From Legionella bononiensis (lineage in GTDB: Bacteria > Pseudomonadota > Gammaproteobacteria > Legionellales > Legionellaceae), in NCBI RefSeq assembly GCF_016786215.1, contig NZ_JADOBG010000021.1, positions 1 through 64,000 of the forward strand: a DNA stretch of 64,000 nucleotides. The letters run 5' to 3'. The notes beneath the pieces are model-generated. The model saw only the letters and a list, made by a program, of their open reading frames with translations. It was not told the origin of the DNA and made no database searches. A program made the position numbers and the translations under genes. Each line of letters opens with the position of its first letter. Within the stretch, counting starts at the first letter, position 1. Of the stretch, positions 1-9,524 are shown in pieces.

Positions 1-32
1 GGGCCCAGGAATGGTACGCCTTAAAGAGGAAT

Positions 33-205
33 AATGGACCCTCCGCCTTCGCGGAGGGCGACGGTGTATTTATAGAGCATCGGTGTTTGTATTGGATGCC
101 AATGCCTTGCATAGAGCGCCGATGCTTACAATGGACGACATTGCTTGCGAGGCTGGTGATACATTCCCCAACTTCGTCACCCACCGCGAAGGCGGGGGGT
201 CCATT
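33..205. repeat. Palindromic repeat unit A, left of the GIY-YIG gene
   Basis: The ends are inverted copies of each other over about 32 bases: the left end reads aatggaccctccgccttcgc and continues, and the right end is its near-perfect reverse complement. Each end also holds a small hairpin (gccttcgcgg type). The interior of about 110 bases has no ORF. A related unit lies on the other side of the GIY-YIG gene at 544-696. The structure is that of a small non-autonomous or REP-like element; mobility is inferred. Confidence 0.65.
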
Positions 206-213
206 ATTCATTT

Positions 214-507
214 TTAACTACAAATATCTACATATAAATCGTCCCATTTGGGATTGATGGACTCAATTAGGTTTATTTTCCAAGCCCTAAGGTATTTTTT
301 TAATCTTTTTTCCCGTTTAATTGCCTCAAGGATATCGGAGTGTTGTTCATAATAAACCAGACGCGTACAACCATGCTTGTTTGTGAAACCTTCAGTAGCT
401 TTGTTCTTATGTTCCCACACTCTCTTAATGAGATTTGATGTGATTCCAATATATAAAGTTCCGTTTTTTTTATTTGTTACAATGTACACATACGAATATT
501 GTTCCAT
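214..507 (-). CDS. GIY-YIG nuclease family protein (YhbQ/UPF0213-like), 97 aa
   Basis: Single-domain GIY-YIG protein. The N-terminus carries YVYIVTNKKNGTLYIGITSN (residues 5-24), which has the GIY-YIG tyrosine pattern, followed by the conserved Arg of LIKRVWEHK. The C-terminus YLRAWKINLIESINPKWDDL is typical of the short YhbQ-like group. The start at MEQYSYVY is chosen because the longer reading frame upstream translates repeat unit B and has no homologous character. A weak AAGAG precedes this ATG. Such small GIY-YIG proteins are thought to cut DNA, but a cellular role is not established. Repeat units lie on both sides, which suggests a link between nuclease and repeat. Confidence 0.85.
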   Translation of the reverse strand: MEQYSYVYIVTNKKNGTLYIGITSNLIKRVWEHKNKATEGFTNKHGCTRLVYYEQHSDILEAIKREKRLKKYLRAWKINLIESINPKWDDLYVDICS

Positions 508-543
508 GTTTTTCTCTTTTGGACTTACTATTCCTGGGCCCCC

Positions 544-696
544 GCCTTCGCGGAGGGCGACGGTGCTTGTAGTTGCATAGGACGTCAATGATTGCATAGT
601 GATCAAGTGCTTGCATAAAGCGCAAGTAACTACACTGGGCGACTTTGCTTGCGAGGATGGCACATTACTCCCAACTTCGTCACCCTCCGCGAAGGC
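544..696. repeat. Palindromic repeat unit B, right of the GIY-YIG gene
   Basis: The left end gccttcgcggagggcgacg and the right end (reverse complement gccttcgcggagggtgacg) differ at one position. The interior resembles unit A (33-205) in layout and in phrases such as gcttgcgagg. It sits directly upstream of the GIY-YIG start. The remaining bases up to the prs terminator (697-942) show no gene or recognisable signal. Confidence 0.65.
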
Positions 697-943
697 AGCG
701 ATTATCCTGATCTGGATCATCACATAAATACATTCCATTTTCTATTGCGGAGTGGCCTCTGTAGTTGGAATCAAAATAATAAACACTGATACATTTTTTA
801 AAAAAATTCTGAAGATTGGATGAAATTACTTCATCAGTACTAACTGCAACGATAGGTTATCATTTTGATTGACAAAGTCATTTTGAAGGGATTAATCAGG
901 TTTATCGGGGCTAAGGCCTAAGAGTCTTTAACAGAGTGTGTAC

Positions 944-971
944 CCCGCATCTGATTGTTGCCATTTGCGGG
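944..971 (-). terminator. Possible terminator hairpin after prs
   Basis: CCCGCA and TGCGGG can pair around a 16-base loop just beyond the prs stop. There is no clear T-run on the minus strand, so this is only a weak candidate. Confidence 0.25.
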
Positions 972-992
972 ATTCTATTCAGATGTACTAAT

Positions 993-1940
993 TTATTCGG
1001 CAAACATTGAGCTGACTGATTCTTCAACATTCACTCGTTTGATTGCTTGCGCTAACATATCAGCAAGACTTACTACACGTATTTTTTCACAACTTTGAGC
1101 TTCGGCAGATAAGGGGATGGTATCGGTCACAACTACCTCGTCAAGACCAGAATGTCGTATATTTTTTACCGCAGGACCAGATAATACTGGGTGCGTGATA
1201 TAAGCTCTGACACTTTGAGCCCCATTCTTTTTAAGCTCATGGGCTGCTGAACACAGGGTTCCAGCTGTATCCACAATATCATCGACGATAATGCAGTTTT
1301 TGCCTGCTGGCTCGCCAATAATATGCATTACTTCAGATTTATTGGGTCCGCTACGACGTTTATCAATTATGGATAACTCAGCATCATCCAGTCTTTTAGC
1401 AACGGCTCGTGCTCTTACTACGCCACCAACATCAGGTGAAACAATCATGATATTGTTCAGGTTTTGTTTTGCTATGTCTTCAATAAGAATAGGCGTTGAG
1501 TAGACGTTATCAACAGGCATGTAGAAGAAGCCCTGGATTTGATCGGCATGTAAATCAACAGTCAGAACGCGGCATATACCCACCGATGCCATCATGTCCG
1601 CAACTACTTTTGCTGTAATGGGAACACGTGCTGAACGAACTCGTCTGTCTTGCCGAGCATAACCAAAATAAGGAACAACAGCAGTAATACGACCGGCTGA
1701 AGAGCGTCTTAGGGCATCTGCCATAATCAGCAGTTCCATTAGATTGTTATTGGATGGCGCGCAGGTTGATTGAAGAACAAAAACATCTTTACCACGGACA
1801 TTTTCTAATATTTCGACCATGGTTTCCCCATCGCTGAATGTACCAACGGTCGCTTGACCAATAGGTATTTGCAAATGAGAGGAGATTTTAAGCGCCAATT
1901 CAGGGTTAGCATTCCCGGTAAAAATCATCATCGTGGACAT
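993..1940 (-). CDS. prs: Ribose-phosphate pyrophosphokinase
   Basis: Makes PRPP from ribose 5-phosphate and ATP, the precursor of nucleotides, histidine and tryptophan; cytosolic hexamer. At 315 aa it matches the E. coli enzyme in length and aligns along its whole length from memory. Visible motifs are the ATP loop YARQDRR at 94-100, the metal-site His131 in [12 protein letters not shown], and the PRPP-binding loop [11 protein letters not shown] at 219-229. It lies downstream of tRNA-Gln on the same strand. In many gammaproteobacteria ispE sits between lolB and prs; here it does not. Confidence 0.97.
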   Translation of the reverse strand: MSTMMIFTGNANPELALKISSHLQIPIGQATVGTFSDGETMVEILENVRGKDVFVLQSTCAPSNNNLMELLIMADALRRSSAGRITAVVPYFGYARQDRRVRSARVPITAKVVADMMASVGICRVLTVDLHADQIQGFFYMPVDNVYSTPILIEDIAKQNLNNIMIVSPDVGGVVRARAVAKRLDDAELSIIDKRRSGPNKSEVMHIIGEPAGKNCIIVDDIVDTAGTLCSAAHELKKNGAQSVRAYITHPVLSGPAVKNIRHSGLDEVVVTDTIPLSAEAQSCEKIRVVSLADMLAQAIKRVNVEESVSSMFAE

Positions 1941-2118
1941 GTGTAAAAAGCCTTAGATTTAGGTTAATCGCTTAACTTAAACACATAGCAGAAGACAGCC
2001 AGAAAGATATTATTATTATTTGAGCGATACGAAGAACGCATCCTTCCAGGGTATCTTCTGCCGTCTGTTTACTTGTACCTAGATTCAACTACTGTTCTAG
2101 GTTGAATCAACAAGAAAG

Positions 2119-2193
2119 TGGCAGGGGTGCTAGGATTCGAACCTAGGTATGCAGGGATCAAAACCCTGTGCCTTACCGCTTGGCGACACCCCT
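2119..2193 (-). tRNA. tRNA-Gln (TTG)
   Basis: 75 nt including an encoded CCA. The acceptor AGGGGTG pairs with CACCCCT; the anticodon loop TTTTGAT gives anticodon TTG; the T arm contains GGTTCGAATCC. Minus strand, upstream of prs. An 8-bp inverted repeat (gattcaac at 2082-2089, gttgaatc at 2101-2108) follows it and may be a processing or termination hairpin. Confidence 0.97.
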
Positions 2194-2258
2194 AAAATTT
2201 GTAGATTCTTACATCATCCATGAGATAAAACTGCTATCATCCCTGCAATGTGCTGCGT

Positions 2259-2287
2259 ATTTTGCAGTGGTTTTTGGATGATGTCAA
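2259..2287 (-). promoter_or_regulatory. Candidate promoter for tRNA-Gln (and prs)
   Basis: On the minus strand a perfect TTGACA (2287-2282) is followed after 17 bases by CAAAAT (2264-2259). The predicted start lies about 60 bases before the tRNA. Confidence 0.5.
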
Positions 2288-2377
2288 CTTTAGAAAGCAA
2301 ATATTTATTAAATTTAAACTCAAATGACTTTTTAACCTTTTAGCAGCAGCATAAATGATCTGTTGTGCTAATCAATT

Positions 2378-2411
2378 GTTACCCACAAAGAGTACTTATT
2401 TTGCGGGTAAC
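2378..2411 (-). terminator. Hairpin after lolB
   Basis: GTTACCC ... GGGTAAC, extended by CAAA/TTTG pairing, lies 17 bases beyond the lolB stop. It could end lolB transcription, although the T-run on the minus strand is weak. Confidence 0.4.
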
Positions 2412-2427
2412 TTTATTGTTGATGCCG

Positions 2428-3027
2428 TTAAACAGTCCAATTCTTTATCACAACTTTAATCATAACCCCATTCCCTTCAAGACGAATCATGCTGGGCAGA
2501 TCGATGCCTTTCACAGAAGTATATTTTGTGAAATCAATGGTATACCCACTTTGTCTTAATTGGACCAGATGATTAAATTGATCATGTTTCTCTGATTGAA
2601 CCCCACCTGGAGCAGGCAATCCTCTAACCCAGTAGTACAGGTTATTCACTGGAAGACGAATTCCTGTTTGTTTCAGGAGTAATTCATCCGCGTTGCTGGA
2701 GGTAGATGTTTTTGGTCCATCCTGGAAGGTTACTGTGCCGCCACTTTTGTTAATTAGAACCGTACCACCACCTAATGGTCCCATTAACCGAATCTGATAA
2801 GATCCAGGGCCATGCTGTACCCAATTCATGGTAGCTGACCAACCTTTTGTTTTACTTTTGGCAGCTAGAGCACCTTTAATGTCCCATGAAGAAATAGTAG
2901 CGGTTTCTGCTTTACGCGCTGCCAGCGGAATCACTTTATTCGTTGGAAGTTCTTCAGCAGGGCGTGGGGGCGCACACGCAGTCAGAAAACAAATAGATAC
3001 AATTGCACAACGTTTTAATGCATTCAT
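2428..3027 (-). CDS. lolB: Outer-membrane lipoprotein LolB
   Basis: 199 aa. The N-terminal signal ends in lipobox LTAC (residues 15-18), so the mature protein starts at acylated Cys18. The body ([20 protein letters not shown], then the [12 protein letters not shown] region) is the LolB fold that accepts lipoproteins from LolA and inserts them into the outer membrane. It is divergent from coaD with only about 80 bases between the starts. The usual downstream partner ispE is absent. Confidence 0.9.
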   Translation of the reverse strand: MNALKRCAIVSICFLTACAPPRPAEELPTNKVIPLAARKAETATISSWDIKGALAAKSKTKGWSATMNWVQHGPGSYQIRLMGPLGGGTVLINKSGGTVTFQDGPKTSTSSNADELLLKQTGIRLPVNNLYYWVRGLPAPGGVQSEKHDQFNHLVQLRQSGYTIDFTKYTSVKGIDLPSMIRLEGNGVMIKVVIKNWTV

Positions 3028-3108
3028 TGCTCACCTCAATTCCATTTCTGTAGTTTTTCAATTAACAATACGCTAGACTGCATTTATATGCAATCAGTGT
3101 TAAAAAAT

Positions 3109-3600
3109 ATGAAACAAAAAGCAATATACCCAGGCACATTTGATCCTGTAACTAACGGTCACATTGATATTATTTCTCGTGCCGCGCGTATTTTTCCAGA
3201 ACTTACAGTAGCCGTAGCCAGCAATAAAATGAAACGGCCTTACCTTGCTCTGGAAACACGAATTCAATTATTGGAAGAAGCTGTTGGTCATTTTCCGGGT
3301 GTTCAAGTGGTTGGATTTGATAGTTTATTAATTGATTTTGTTCTTGAACAAAACGCAGGTATTATTTTACGTGGTTTACGCGCTGTATCCGATTTTGAAT
3401 ACGAATTTCAACTAGCCGGTATGAATAGGAAACTTTCGAAAAAGGTAGAGACTTTATTTTTAACGCCTTCTGAAAATTTGATGTTTATTTCATCTACCCT
3501 GGTGCGAGAAATCGCCGCGTTAAATGGTGATGTTTCCCAATTTGTTCCTCCCGGCGTCGTTAAGGAATTAAATAAGAGACGAAATGAAACTCAACTCTAA
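3109..3600 (+). CDS. coaD: Phosphopantetheine adenylyltransferase
   Basis: Transfers AMP to 4'-phosphopantetheine to make dephospho-CoA, the fourth step of CoA synthesis. With the start at MKQKAIYPG the protein is 163 aa, the family length. The nucleotidyltransferase signature TNGH is at 15-18 and ISSTLVRE lies near 127-134. An upstream in-frame ATG (3088) would add seven residues; neither start has a good ribosome site, and I chose the one at which the family normally begins. The 3' end overlaps ggt. Confidence 0.95.
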   Translation: MKQKAIYPGTFDPVTNGHIDIISRAARIFPELTVAVASNKMKRPYLALETRIQLLEEAVGHFPGVQVVGFDSLLIDFVLEQNAGIILRGLRAVSDFEYEFQLAGMNRKLSKKVETLFLTPSENLMFISSTLVREIAALNGDVSQFVPPGVVKELNKRRNETQL

Positions 3601-5311
3601 GTGGTCTAAAAGTTTACTCCTTTTAATTTTAAGTGCATCACCGGTATATTCAGATACAGTACCTAATTTGCCACCTGGTTATGCGATAGCCAGTGCTCAT
3701 CCATTAGCCACCAATGCAGGTCTGGAGATTATGGCTGCAGGTGGAAATGCATTTGATGCTGCAGTAGCTGTTTCCGCTGCACTGGCGGTAGTAGAACCTT
3801 ATCATTCAGGATTAGGCGGCGGTGGATTTTGGTTATTGCATCAGGAACGAACCCATAAAAATATATTTATTGACGGTCGAGAAGTAGCTCCCAAAGCTGC
3901 TTCAAAGAATATGTTTCTGGATCATGAGGGTAATGTTAAACCTGGATTATCATTAAACGGTGGGCTAGCAGCTGCAATACCTGGTGAGCCTGCTGCACTG
4001 GTTTATATCGCCAGAAATTATGGACGTCTTCCGTTGGCTAAAACACTGGCTCCAGCTATTAAACTGGCGCAAGAAGGATTCCCTGTAGATGAACGATTCA
4101 TCAGTTACTCAACGATGTATGACCGGATGGATCAATTAAAAAAATATCCTGCGAGTGCGGCTATTTTTCTAAAGAATGGTCAACCTTATGCTATTGGTGA
4201 TCGACTGGTTCAAACCGATTTGGCAAACACTCTAAAACTTATAGCGGAGCAAGGTGAACAGGGTTTTTATAAAGGGGAAACGGCGCAACGATTGGTTAAG
4301 GGCGTTAATGCCGCTGGTGGAATCTGGACCCTGGAGGATTTGGCTCAATATCAAATAAAGGTGAGAGAACCTTTAATTGGCGCCTATCATAATATGTTAA
4401 TTATTACAGCTCCACCTCCATCAGCAGGAGGTGTTGCATTATTAACCATGCTCAATGTATTAGCTAATTTTCCATTAGATACCTATAACAAATTACAATG
4501 GATACATTATGTTATTGAATCAATGCGCTTGGCGTATTGGCAACGAGATCAGTTTTTAGGGGATCCGGATTTTGTAACAATCCCTGTAGATAACTTAATC
4601 AGTGCAGAAAATGCGAAGTCATTAAGTACCTTAATTTCTCCTGATAAACCTATTTCCAGTAAGGCATTAAAAGGTGAATCTTCTGAACATAAATCGAAGA
4701 CAACGACAACGCATTTTTCAATTATTGATGCTGAAGGAAACCGAGTTGCTGCAACAATGACGGTGAATTTTATATTTGGATCCAGTGTCGTTGCTGAGGG
4801 AACTGGAGTTTTACTCAATGATGAAATGGATGATTTTTCAACCAAAACAGGAGTTGAAAATGTTTTTGGTATTGTGGGCAGCGATAAAAATGAAATAATG
4901 CCTGGTAAAAAACCCTTATCCAGCATGACGCCTACTTTTCTTGAACTACCCGGTCGCGTGGCTATTTTAGGTACTCCCGGTGGGAGCAGAATCCCTACCA
5001 TGGTATTAATTGCCTCATTACTTTTTAACGATGGATATGGAGCGATTAGCATGGTATCCGCCATGCGTTTTCATCATCAATATTTACCCGATCTGGTGCA
5101 ATTTGAACCGGATACCTTCCCGAAATTTATCCAGGAGGGATTAAAGGCAATGGGCTATCAATTAATGCCGCTTGATCAAAATTATGGTGATATGCAGGCG
5201 ATCACCTGGGATAAAGAAAAAAATGTGTTGACCGCAGCTTCGGATCCCAGAGGAATTGGTTTATCGGCGAAAGTTGCAACGACGCCAAAAGGTTATGGAG
5301 TGAACTATTAG
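3584..5311 (+). CDS. ggt: Gamma-glutamyltranspeptidase (secreted)
   Basis: Hydrolyses or transfers the gamma-glutamyl group of glutathione and related peptides in the periplasm. 575 aa. It has a Sec signal ([23 protein letters not shown]), the N-terminal family block [20 protein letters not shown], and the autocleavage site TTHFS, in which Thr375 should become the N-terminal nucleophile of the small subunit. The conserved PLSSMTPTF and GTPGGSRIP blocks follow. It starts inside the last codons of coaD (17-base overlap), so the two are probably co-transcribed. It converges on plsC with a 4-base overlap of the ends. Confidence 0.95.
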   Translation: MKLNSKWSKSLLLLILSASPVYSDTVPNLPPGYAIASAHPLATNAGLEIMAAGGNAFDAAVAVSAALAVVEPYHSGLGGGGFWLLHQERTHKNIFIDGREVAPKAASKNMFLDHEGNVKPGLSLNGGLAAAIPGEPAALVYIARNYGRLPLAKTLAPAIKLAQEGFPVDERFISYSTMYDRMDQLKKYPASAAIFLKNGQPYAIGDRLVQTDLANTLKLIAEQGEQGFYKGETAQRLVKGVNAAGGIWTLEDLAQYQIKVREPLIGAYHNMLIITAPPPSAGGVALLTMLNVLANFPLDTYNKLQWIHYVIESMRLAYWQRDQFLGDPDFVTIPVDNLISAENAKSLSTLISPDKPISSKALKGESSEHKSKTTTTHFSIIDAEGNRVAATMTVNFIFGSSVVAEGTGVLLNDEMDDFSTKTGVENVFGIVGSDKNEIMPGKKPLSSMTPTFLELPGRVAILGTPGGSRIPTMVLIASLLFNDGYGAISMVSAMRFHHQYLPDLVQFEPDTFPKFIQEGLKAMGYQLMPLDQNYGDMQAITWDKEKNVLTAASDPRGIGLSAKVATTPKGYGVNY

Positions 5312-6051
5312 TTATCTTTTTCTCCTATCAGCTCTTTAATAGCCTGGTAGGTTTGATTAATCAATTCGTCTTTATTATCAACTGTAAATTCTGACGCTTT
5401 TATTGGTTTTCCGATATGAATTTCTGCTTTCTGATTCAGATTAATCTGAAATGATCGAGCAGGAAGAATATCAAAAGCTCCTCTGATGCCTATAGGGATT
5501 ATTGTTGCTTTTGCCTGTATGGCCGTAATGAATGAACCTTTTTTAAATGGAGCCAGTTTGCCATCCTTCGAACGGGTGCCTTCCGGGGCAATCCAGATAA
5601 TAATCCCACTTTCCATGAGCTGTTGTGCATAAGCCAGATCTTTAATTGCCTGATATCTGTTTTTTCTATCTACAAAAGGAAACTCAGCTGCTTTCATACC
5701 TTTTCCGAGTATGGGAATCCTGGACAGCTCTTTTTTGGCCAGCATCCGGATTGAATGATTGGGAAAAGCTTTGAACCCTAAGGGGATATCGTAAGCACTG
5801 GAATGGTTGCACATCAAGATAGTTGCTTCTCCAGGCTGAGGCTGGACGTTTAAATCATTGATAACCTTGTAATCTACTTTTACTTCATTTAAAAGTTGAT
5901 CTATCCAATGATGAATGGTTTTATCTACCCAGGGTCGGGTTGGCGTACTGAAATAGTATTTAAATATAGAACGCAGACTCACTACTGTTGTATAAAAACA
6001 TAATGCGAGGACTATCCAGGCAGTTCTTAATCGGCTTATTTTCATTATCAT
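5308..6051 (-). CDS. plsC: 1-acyl-sn-glycerol-3-phosphate acyltransferase
   Basis: 247 aa membrane-associated acyltransferase that makes phosphatidic acid from lysophosphatidic acid. The N-terminal hydrophobic segment is at about 11-28. The catalytic block NHSSAYD at 82-88 holds the HX4D pair (His83, Asp88); FVDR is at 126-129 and the acceptor-binding EGTR is at 157-160. It may act on other lysophospholipids; the family has several subgroups. Convergent with ggt. Confidence 0.9.
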   Translation of the reverse strand: MIMKISRLRTAWIVLALCFYTTVVSLRSIFKYYFSTPTRPWVDKTIHHWIDQLLNEVKVDYKVINDLNVQPQPGEATILMCNHSSAYDIPLGFKAFPNHSIRMLAKKELSRIPILGKGMKAAEFPFVDRKNRYQAIKDLAYAQQLMESGIIIWIAPEGTRSKDGKLAPFKKGSFITAIQAKATIIPIGIRGAFDILPARSFQINLNQKAEIHIGKPIKASEFTVDNKDELINQTYQAIKELIGEKDN

Positions 6052-6145
6052 TGCGTTTGGTTTATTGACGGGTAATCATACAGCAAGCCAATTAAATTGC
6101 CTAGATGAATTATGATAGCAGAGATTGTTAGATAATCTTCTGTAA

Positions 6146-8182
6146 TTAGGATCCAAATATACGGCTTAGTCGTGACAATACATCGTTATCTACTGGTTCA
6201 ATATCATGGATATCAAAACCTTCAGACATGAAGCGTGTCTCATTCCACCGTTCTTCCATCCACATGGTGTATTTTGTCGTATTTAAATAAGCCATGTTCT
6301 CTATTTCATCTCTAACATCATGACGTCTCTCGTCTTCAGCAAGCTCGTAATAACGTAATCGATAATAAGGATTTTCAGACATTACCTCTGCTGCCTTTTT
6401 AAAATAAGGGAGAGCTTCTTGTCTATTTCGAGTATAGAAGTGAATTAGATCGCCTTTGATATAATAGATTTTACCCAGAACGGCTCTAATGTCTTTACCG
6501 GGTTTCTGTTCATTCAGAGTTATGAATGAAGAAAGATTTTGGTGTAATAAATCCAGCCACGGTTTAATTTGTGGTACAAATTCTTTTCTAACGGATAAAC
6601 TATCATTAAAATCGATGGGAACGCGAATTTTTTCAATGATACACTCGATTTTCCGCAGCAATAATTCATTATATCGTTGTTTATACTGCGGTACATTTTT
6701 CGATAGATTGCAACTATCTAATACTTTTTGAGCCTCATTCAATTGCTCGAGACTTGCCTCTTTAACATCAGGAAACATTTTTTTATCGATGTCAATCAGG
6801 GTTCCCGCATAGTCAATGGTCACTGGGATAAGTGGATTATCCTGAGGTGAGATTCGGGCAATCTGCTGAGCAAGATAAATATTTTGCTTTGCCGCATCTT
6901 CTGCCGTAGGGAAATTCATGTGTTCCAATTCCTCTCTGATCGTCTCCTGGTTCTCTGCTAATTTGGTCAGGTAGTAACTTTTTAATACATTCAAATTATT
7001 TTTATCGAATTTAATATTGGTGTGAGACTCGAATAAGCTTGTTGCTTCCTTGAAATCTCTGTCTTTAATGGCTTCATTAAACAGGTAGGTAATCCATTCT
7101 TCCTTTAAAACGATGTCCTGCATTGAATGATCCTGATCTAAAATATCAGGTGCAAGTCGTACAGCTTGCGCCAGGAGAGTTATAAAATTAGTTCCAAACA
7201 GTAATTTGGTTAAGGGAAATTTGCTTTTTTCTTTTTTAGCATCCTGTAAATAGGACTGAGCTACAAACTTCCTTAATTCAGAATCAGGTTCCAGATGAGT
7301 TAATTGTTCCGATGTACTCATATGCTTTTTAATATAAGCAACAGATTTATTTTTATCTTCAATTCGTGGTGATTGAAACAAGGTTTCTATAAGTTCAATC
7401 GCGTATTTTAATGCATTAAAAAGAGAGTGTTTTCTGGGCAAATAAAAGTCGATGTACTCTTCTACAAATTGATTTTTGATTTCTTCATGCCAGTTTAATG
7501 CCTCAAGATACTGTTCTTGACCTACCAGATAGGTTGCATAAAGTTCTGCAAAATGACTGTTTTTCATGCATTCCCTTAGCTCAAGTCGTTTAAAGCGATA
7601 ATGTAATCCATCGATTGCGCTTAAAATAACGGAGTCATCCTGAGCATCAATGCTGGGAATGAATTGGTACAATTCTTCACTAAGTAAGGTTTGTCCAAAA
7701 GGAAAAGCCAGATGCACTGGGGAACCCCAGTGAGTGATTTGATCTGAATGTGTAATATAATAACTCATGAGCAGTTGTTGTAACTCTGTAGAGTTCCTGT
7801 TCTCTCTTGGCTCGTTGAGTAATGATTCAAAGCGGTCAGATATAATGGGCGGATCAAATTTAAATTGATTAGGCGCATGAAATCCTTTCAGATAACCTTG
7901 ATAGGCGATTTTAGCGAGAGTCATTTCTACTTTATTGGCCTGGCAATGATTTTCAAAACCCAGCCACCCTTTAAGTGACTGAAACAGTGATTGCAACCAA
8001 CTTACTCGAAACACCTGTATCCCATCAGTATATAACTGGCCTTTTGGATGTTTTTTAATCTGTTCCCAAAATCTGCGATACTCTGCTTCATCAATGTCGT
8101 AAATGATAAAATCAGGACGATATACGATGCCTCTTTCTTTATATCGTCTGATAGTATGACTTCCTAATTTGATACGCAGCAT
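6146..8182 (-). CDS. Protein of unknown function, 678 aa
   Basis: I do not recognise a family. No signal peptide or membrane segment is visible. It is mostly charged, helix-rich sequence. A stretch near residues 560-620 (IYYIKGDLIHFYTRNRQEALPYFKKAAEVM) looks like one or two TPR-type helix pairs. The N-terminal 60 residues (RRYKERGIVYRPDF, EYRRFWEQIKKHPKG) look like a compact separate domain. AAGGG precedes the ATG. It stands alone between plsC and mutM. In Legionella a large solitary gene like this may encode a Dot/Icm substrate, but nothing in the sequence proves it. Confidence 0.8.
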   Translation of the reverse strand: MLRIKLGSHTIRRYKERGIVYRPDFIIYDIDEAEYRRFWEQIKKHPKGQLYTDGIQVFRVSWLQSLFQSLKGWLGFENHCQANKVEMTLAKIAYQGYLKGFHAPNQFKFDPPIISDRFESLLNEPRENRNSTELQQLLMSYYITHSDQITHWGSPVHLAFPFGQTLLSEELYQFIPSIDAQDDSVILSAIDGLHYRFKRLELRECMKNSHFAELYATYLVGQEQYLEALNWHEEIKNQFVEEYIDFYLPRKHSLFNALKYAIELIETLFQSPRIEDKNKSVAYIKKHMSTSEQLTHLEPDSELRKFVAQSYLQDAKKEKSKFPLTKLLFGTNFITLLAQAVRLAPDILDQDHSMQDIVLKEEWITYLFNEAIKDRDFKEATSLFESHTNIKFDKNNLNVLKSYYLTKLAENQETIREELEHMNFPTAEDAAKQNIYLAQQIARISPQDNPLIPVTIDYAGTLIDIDKKMFPDVKEASLEQLNEAQKVLDSCNLSKNVPQYKQRYNELLLRKIECIIEKIRVPIDFNDSLSVRKEFVPQIKPWLDLLHQNLSSFITLNEQKPGKDIRAVLGKIYYIKGDLIHFYTRNRQEALPYFKKAAEVMSENPYYRLRYYELAEDERRHDVRDEIENMAYLNTTKYTMWMEERWNETRFMSEGFDIHDIEPVDNDVLSRLSRIFGS

Positions 8183-8285
8183 TAAGTGCCCTTATGACGC
8201 TTTTAGAGAGTGGTATTTTATAGTAAAGCTCACTGTTGTTCAAATTATTTGTAATCTGGCTTTAATTGTCGCATTTTAGAGTGGG

Positions 8286-9116
8286 CTATGAGACACTATG
8301 TATCGGTTGGCATTGAGGACAAAACGCTGAATGGCGACCAGCGATTACGATGCTCTCGATGATAGAGGCGCAACGGTAACACGGTTGTTTTTTTCGACCA
8401 TATACTTGAAGCGATATACTGAAGTAGCCTGGTTTACCATCGAAGGTATAAAAATCTTTTAATGTGGTTCCACCTGCTGCTATAGCTGATTCCAGCGTTT
8501 TTTTGATATGGACAGTTAACCGACTTAAAATCTTTGCTGATATATTCTTGACTGGGGTTAATGGATGCAATCCTGTCAGATAAAGACTTTCCGTGGCGTA
8601 GATATTGCCAACACCTACTACTATTTCATTGTTCATTATGAACGATTTAACCGGTTGATTTTTATTCTTCGCTCTTTGGATTAAATAATCAGGGTTAAAA
8701 TCTTCAGATAGAGGCTCTGGTCCTAAATGACTCAGGAGTGAGTGTTGATGCGGGTTGTCTTCTATATAAAGGAACAAACCAAATCGTCTGGGGTCACAGT
8801 ACCTCAGTATTAATCCGTTAGCAAGAAGCATATCAATATGATCATGCTTTTCTGCTTTTGTTCCTGCGGGCACTATTCTTAAATGCCCCGACATTCCTAG
8901 ATGAATCAGTAAATATCCTTCATCAAGGTGAATCAACAGGTATTTAGCTCTTCGTGTGATGGCTAATATCTTTTTACCTATACACAGCTCGTCAATATTC
9001 GAAGGAACTGGTATTCTGAGTGAGTAATTACGAATGCTGACATTCTTAATTATTTGACCCTTCAGATGGGGTTTAATTCCTTGTTTTGTGGTTTCAACTT
9101 CAGGTAATTCAGGCAT
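8286..9116 (-). CDS. mutM: Formamidopyrimidine-DNA glycosylase
   Basis: Base-excision repair glycosylase/AP lyase that removes 8-oxoguanine and formamidopyrimidines. 276 aa. Starts MPELPEVE, in which Pro2 is the catalytic nucleophile and Glu3 the acid. VGVGNIYATESL is the DNA-binding H2TH block, and the C-terminal zinc finger has four Cys in CYRCASI and FCPQCQ. The start overlaps the stop of the upstream small membrane protein (TAATG), implying translational coupling. Confidence 0.97.
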   Translation of the reverse strand: MPELPEVETTKQGIKPHLKGQIIKNVSIRNYSLRIPVPSNIDELCIGKKILAITRRAKYLLIHLDEGYLLIHLGMSGHLRIVPAGTKAEKHDHIDMLLANGLILRYCDPRRFGLFLYIEDNPHQHSLLSHLGPEPLSEDFNPDYLIQRAKNKNQPVKSFIMNNEIVVGVGNIYATESLYLTGLHPLTPVKNISAKILSRLTVHIKKTLESAIAAGGTTLKDFYTFDGKPGYFSISLQVYGRKKQPCYRCASIIESIVIAGRHSAFCPQCQPIHSVS

Positions 9117-9346
9117 TATTTTTTATCATCATGCTCAATGATTCGTCCTTGTTCCTTTTTAGTTGATTCACTGGGGAAAAAATACTGTTTTGCAAGGGCA
9201 GCAAGATATAAAATGCCACCGATTACCACGCCCCAGATAGCGACGTAGAAAAACATGAATAATAATCCGATAACAATTGCGATACCAACTCCAATCACTA
9301 TAAATGGAACTAAATTTTCAAAAATCTTTTCTAATTTATCGTTCAT
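9116..9346 (-). CDS. Small membrane protein upstream of mutM
   Basis: 76 aa from MNDKLEKIF, with two adjacent hydrophobic segments (about 14-37 and 38-54) and a charged C-terminus ending HDDKK. Family not recognised. An upstream in-frame ATG would add four residues, but the GGATGA-type sequence before this Met favours the shorter form. The stop overlaps the mutM start by one base, so the two are probably one operon. Confidence 0.7.
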   Translation of the reverse strand: MNDKLEKIFENLVPFIVIGVGIAIVIGLLFMFFYVAIWGVVIGGILYLAALAKQYFFPSESTKKEQGRIIEHDDKK

Positions 9347-9524
9347 GGCTTCATCCATATGAAAGTTATTAATTAATTATCGGCTACATAATGAAATCAT
9401 GCAATGTTATCATTGAAAATGTGTTATCATTATACTATATGGATATAATGTTTTTGAAATAGTACTTCCAGATGGTGGATGTATTATTTTTTTATTACCT
9501 ATTTTTATCTAAAGCGGGGTTTCT

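Noticed and set aside
508..738. N-terminal extension of the GIY-YIG reading frame (77 residues)
   Set aside because: It translates palindromic unit B and has no domain; the GIY-YIG domain begins at MEQYSYVY.
4549..5064. 171-aa antisense frame inside ggt
   Set aside because: Lies wholly opposite a strongly conserved enzyme gene, with no ribosome site or family likeness.
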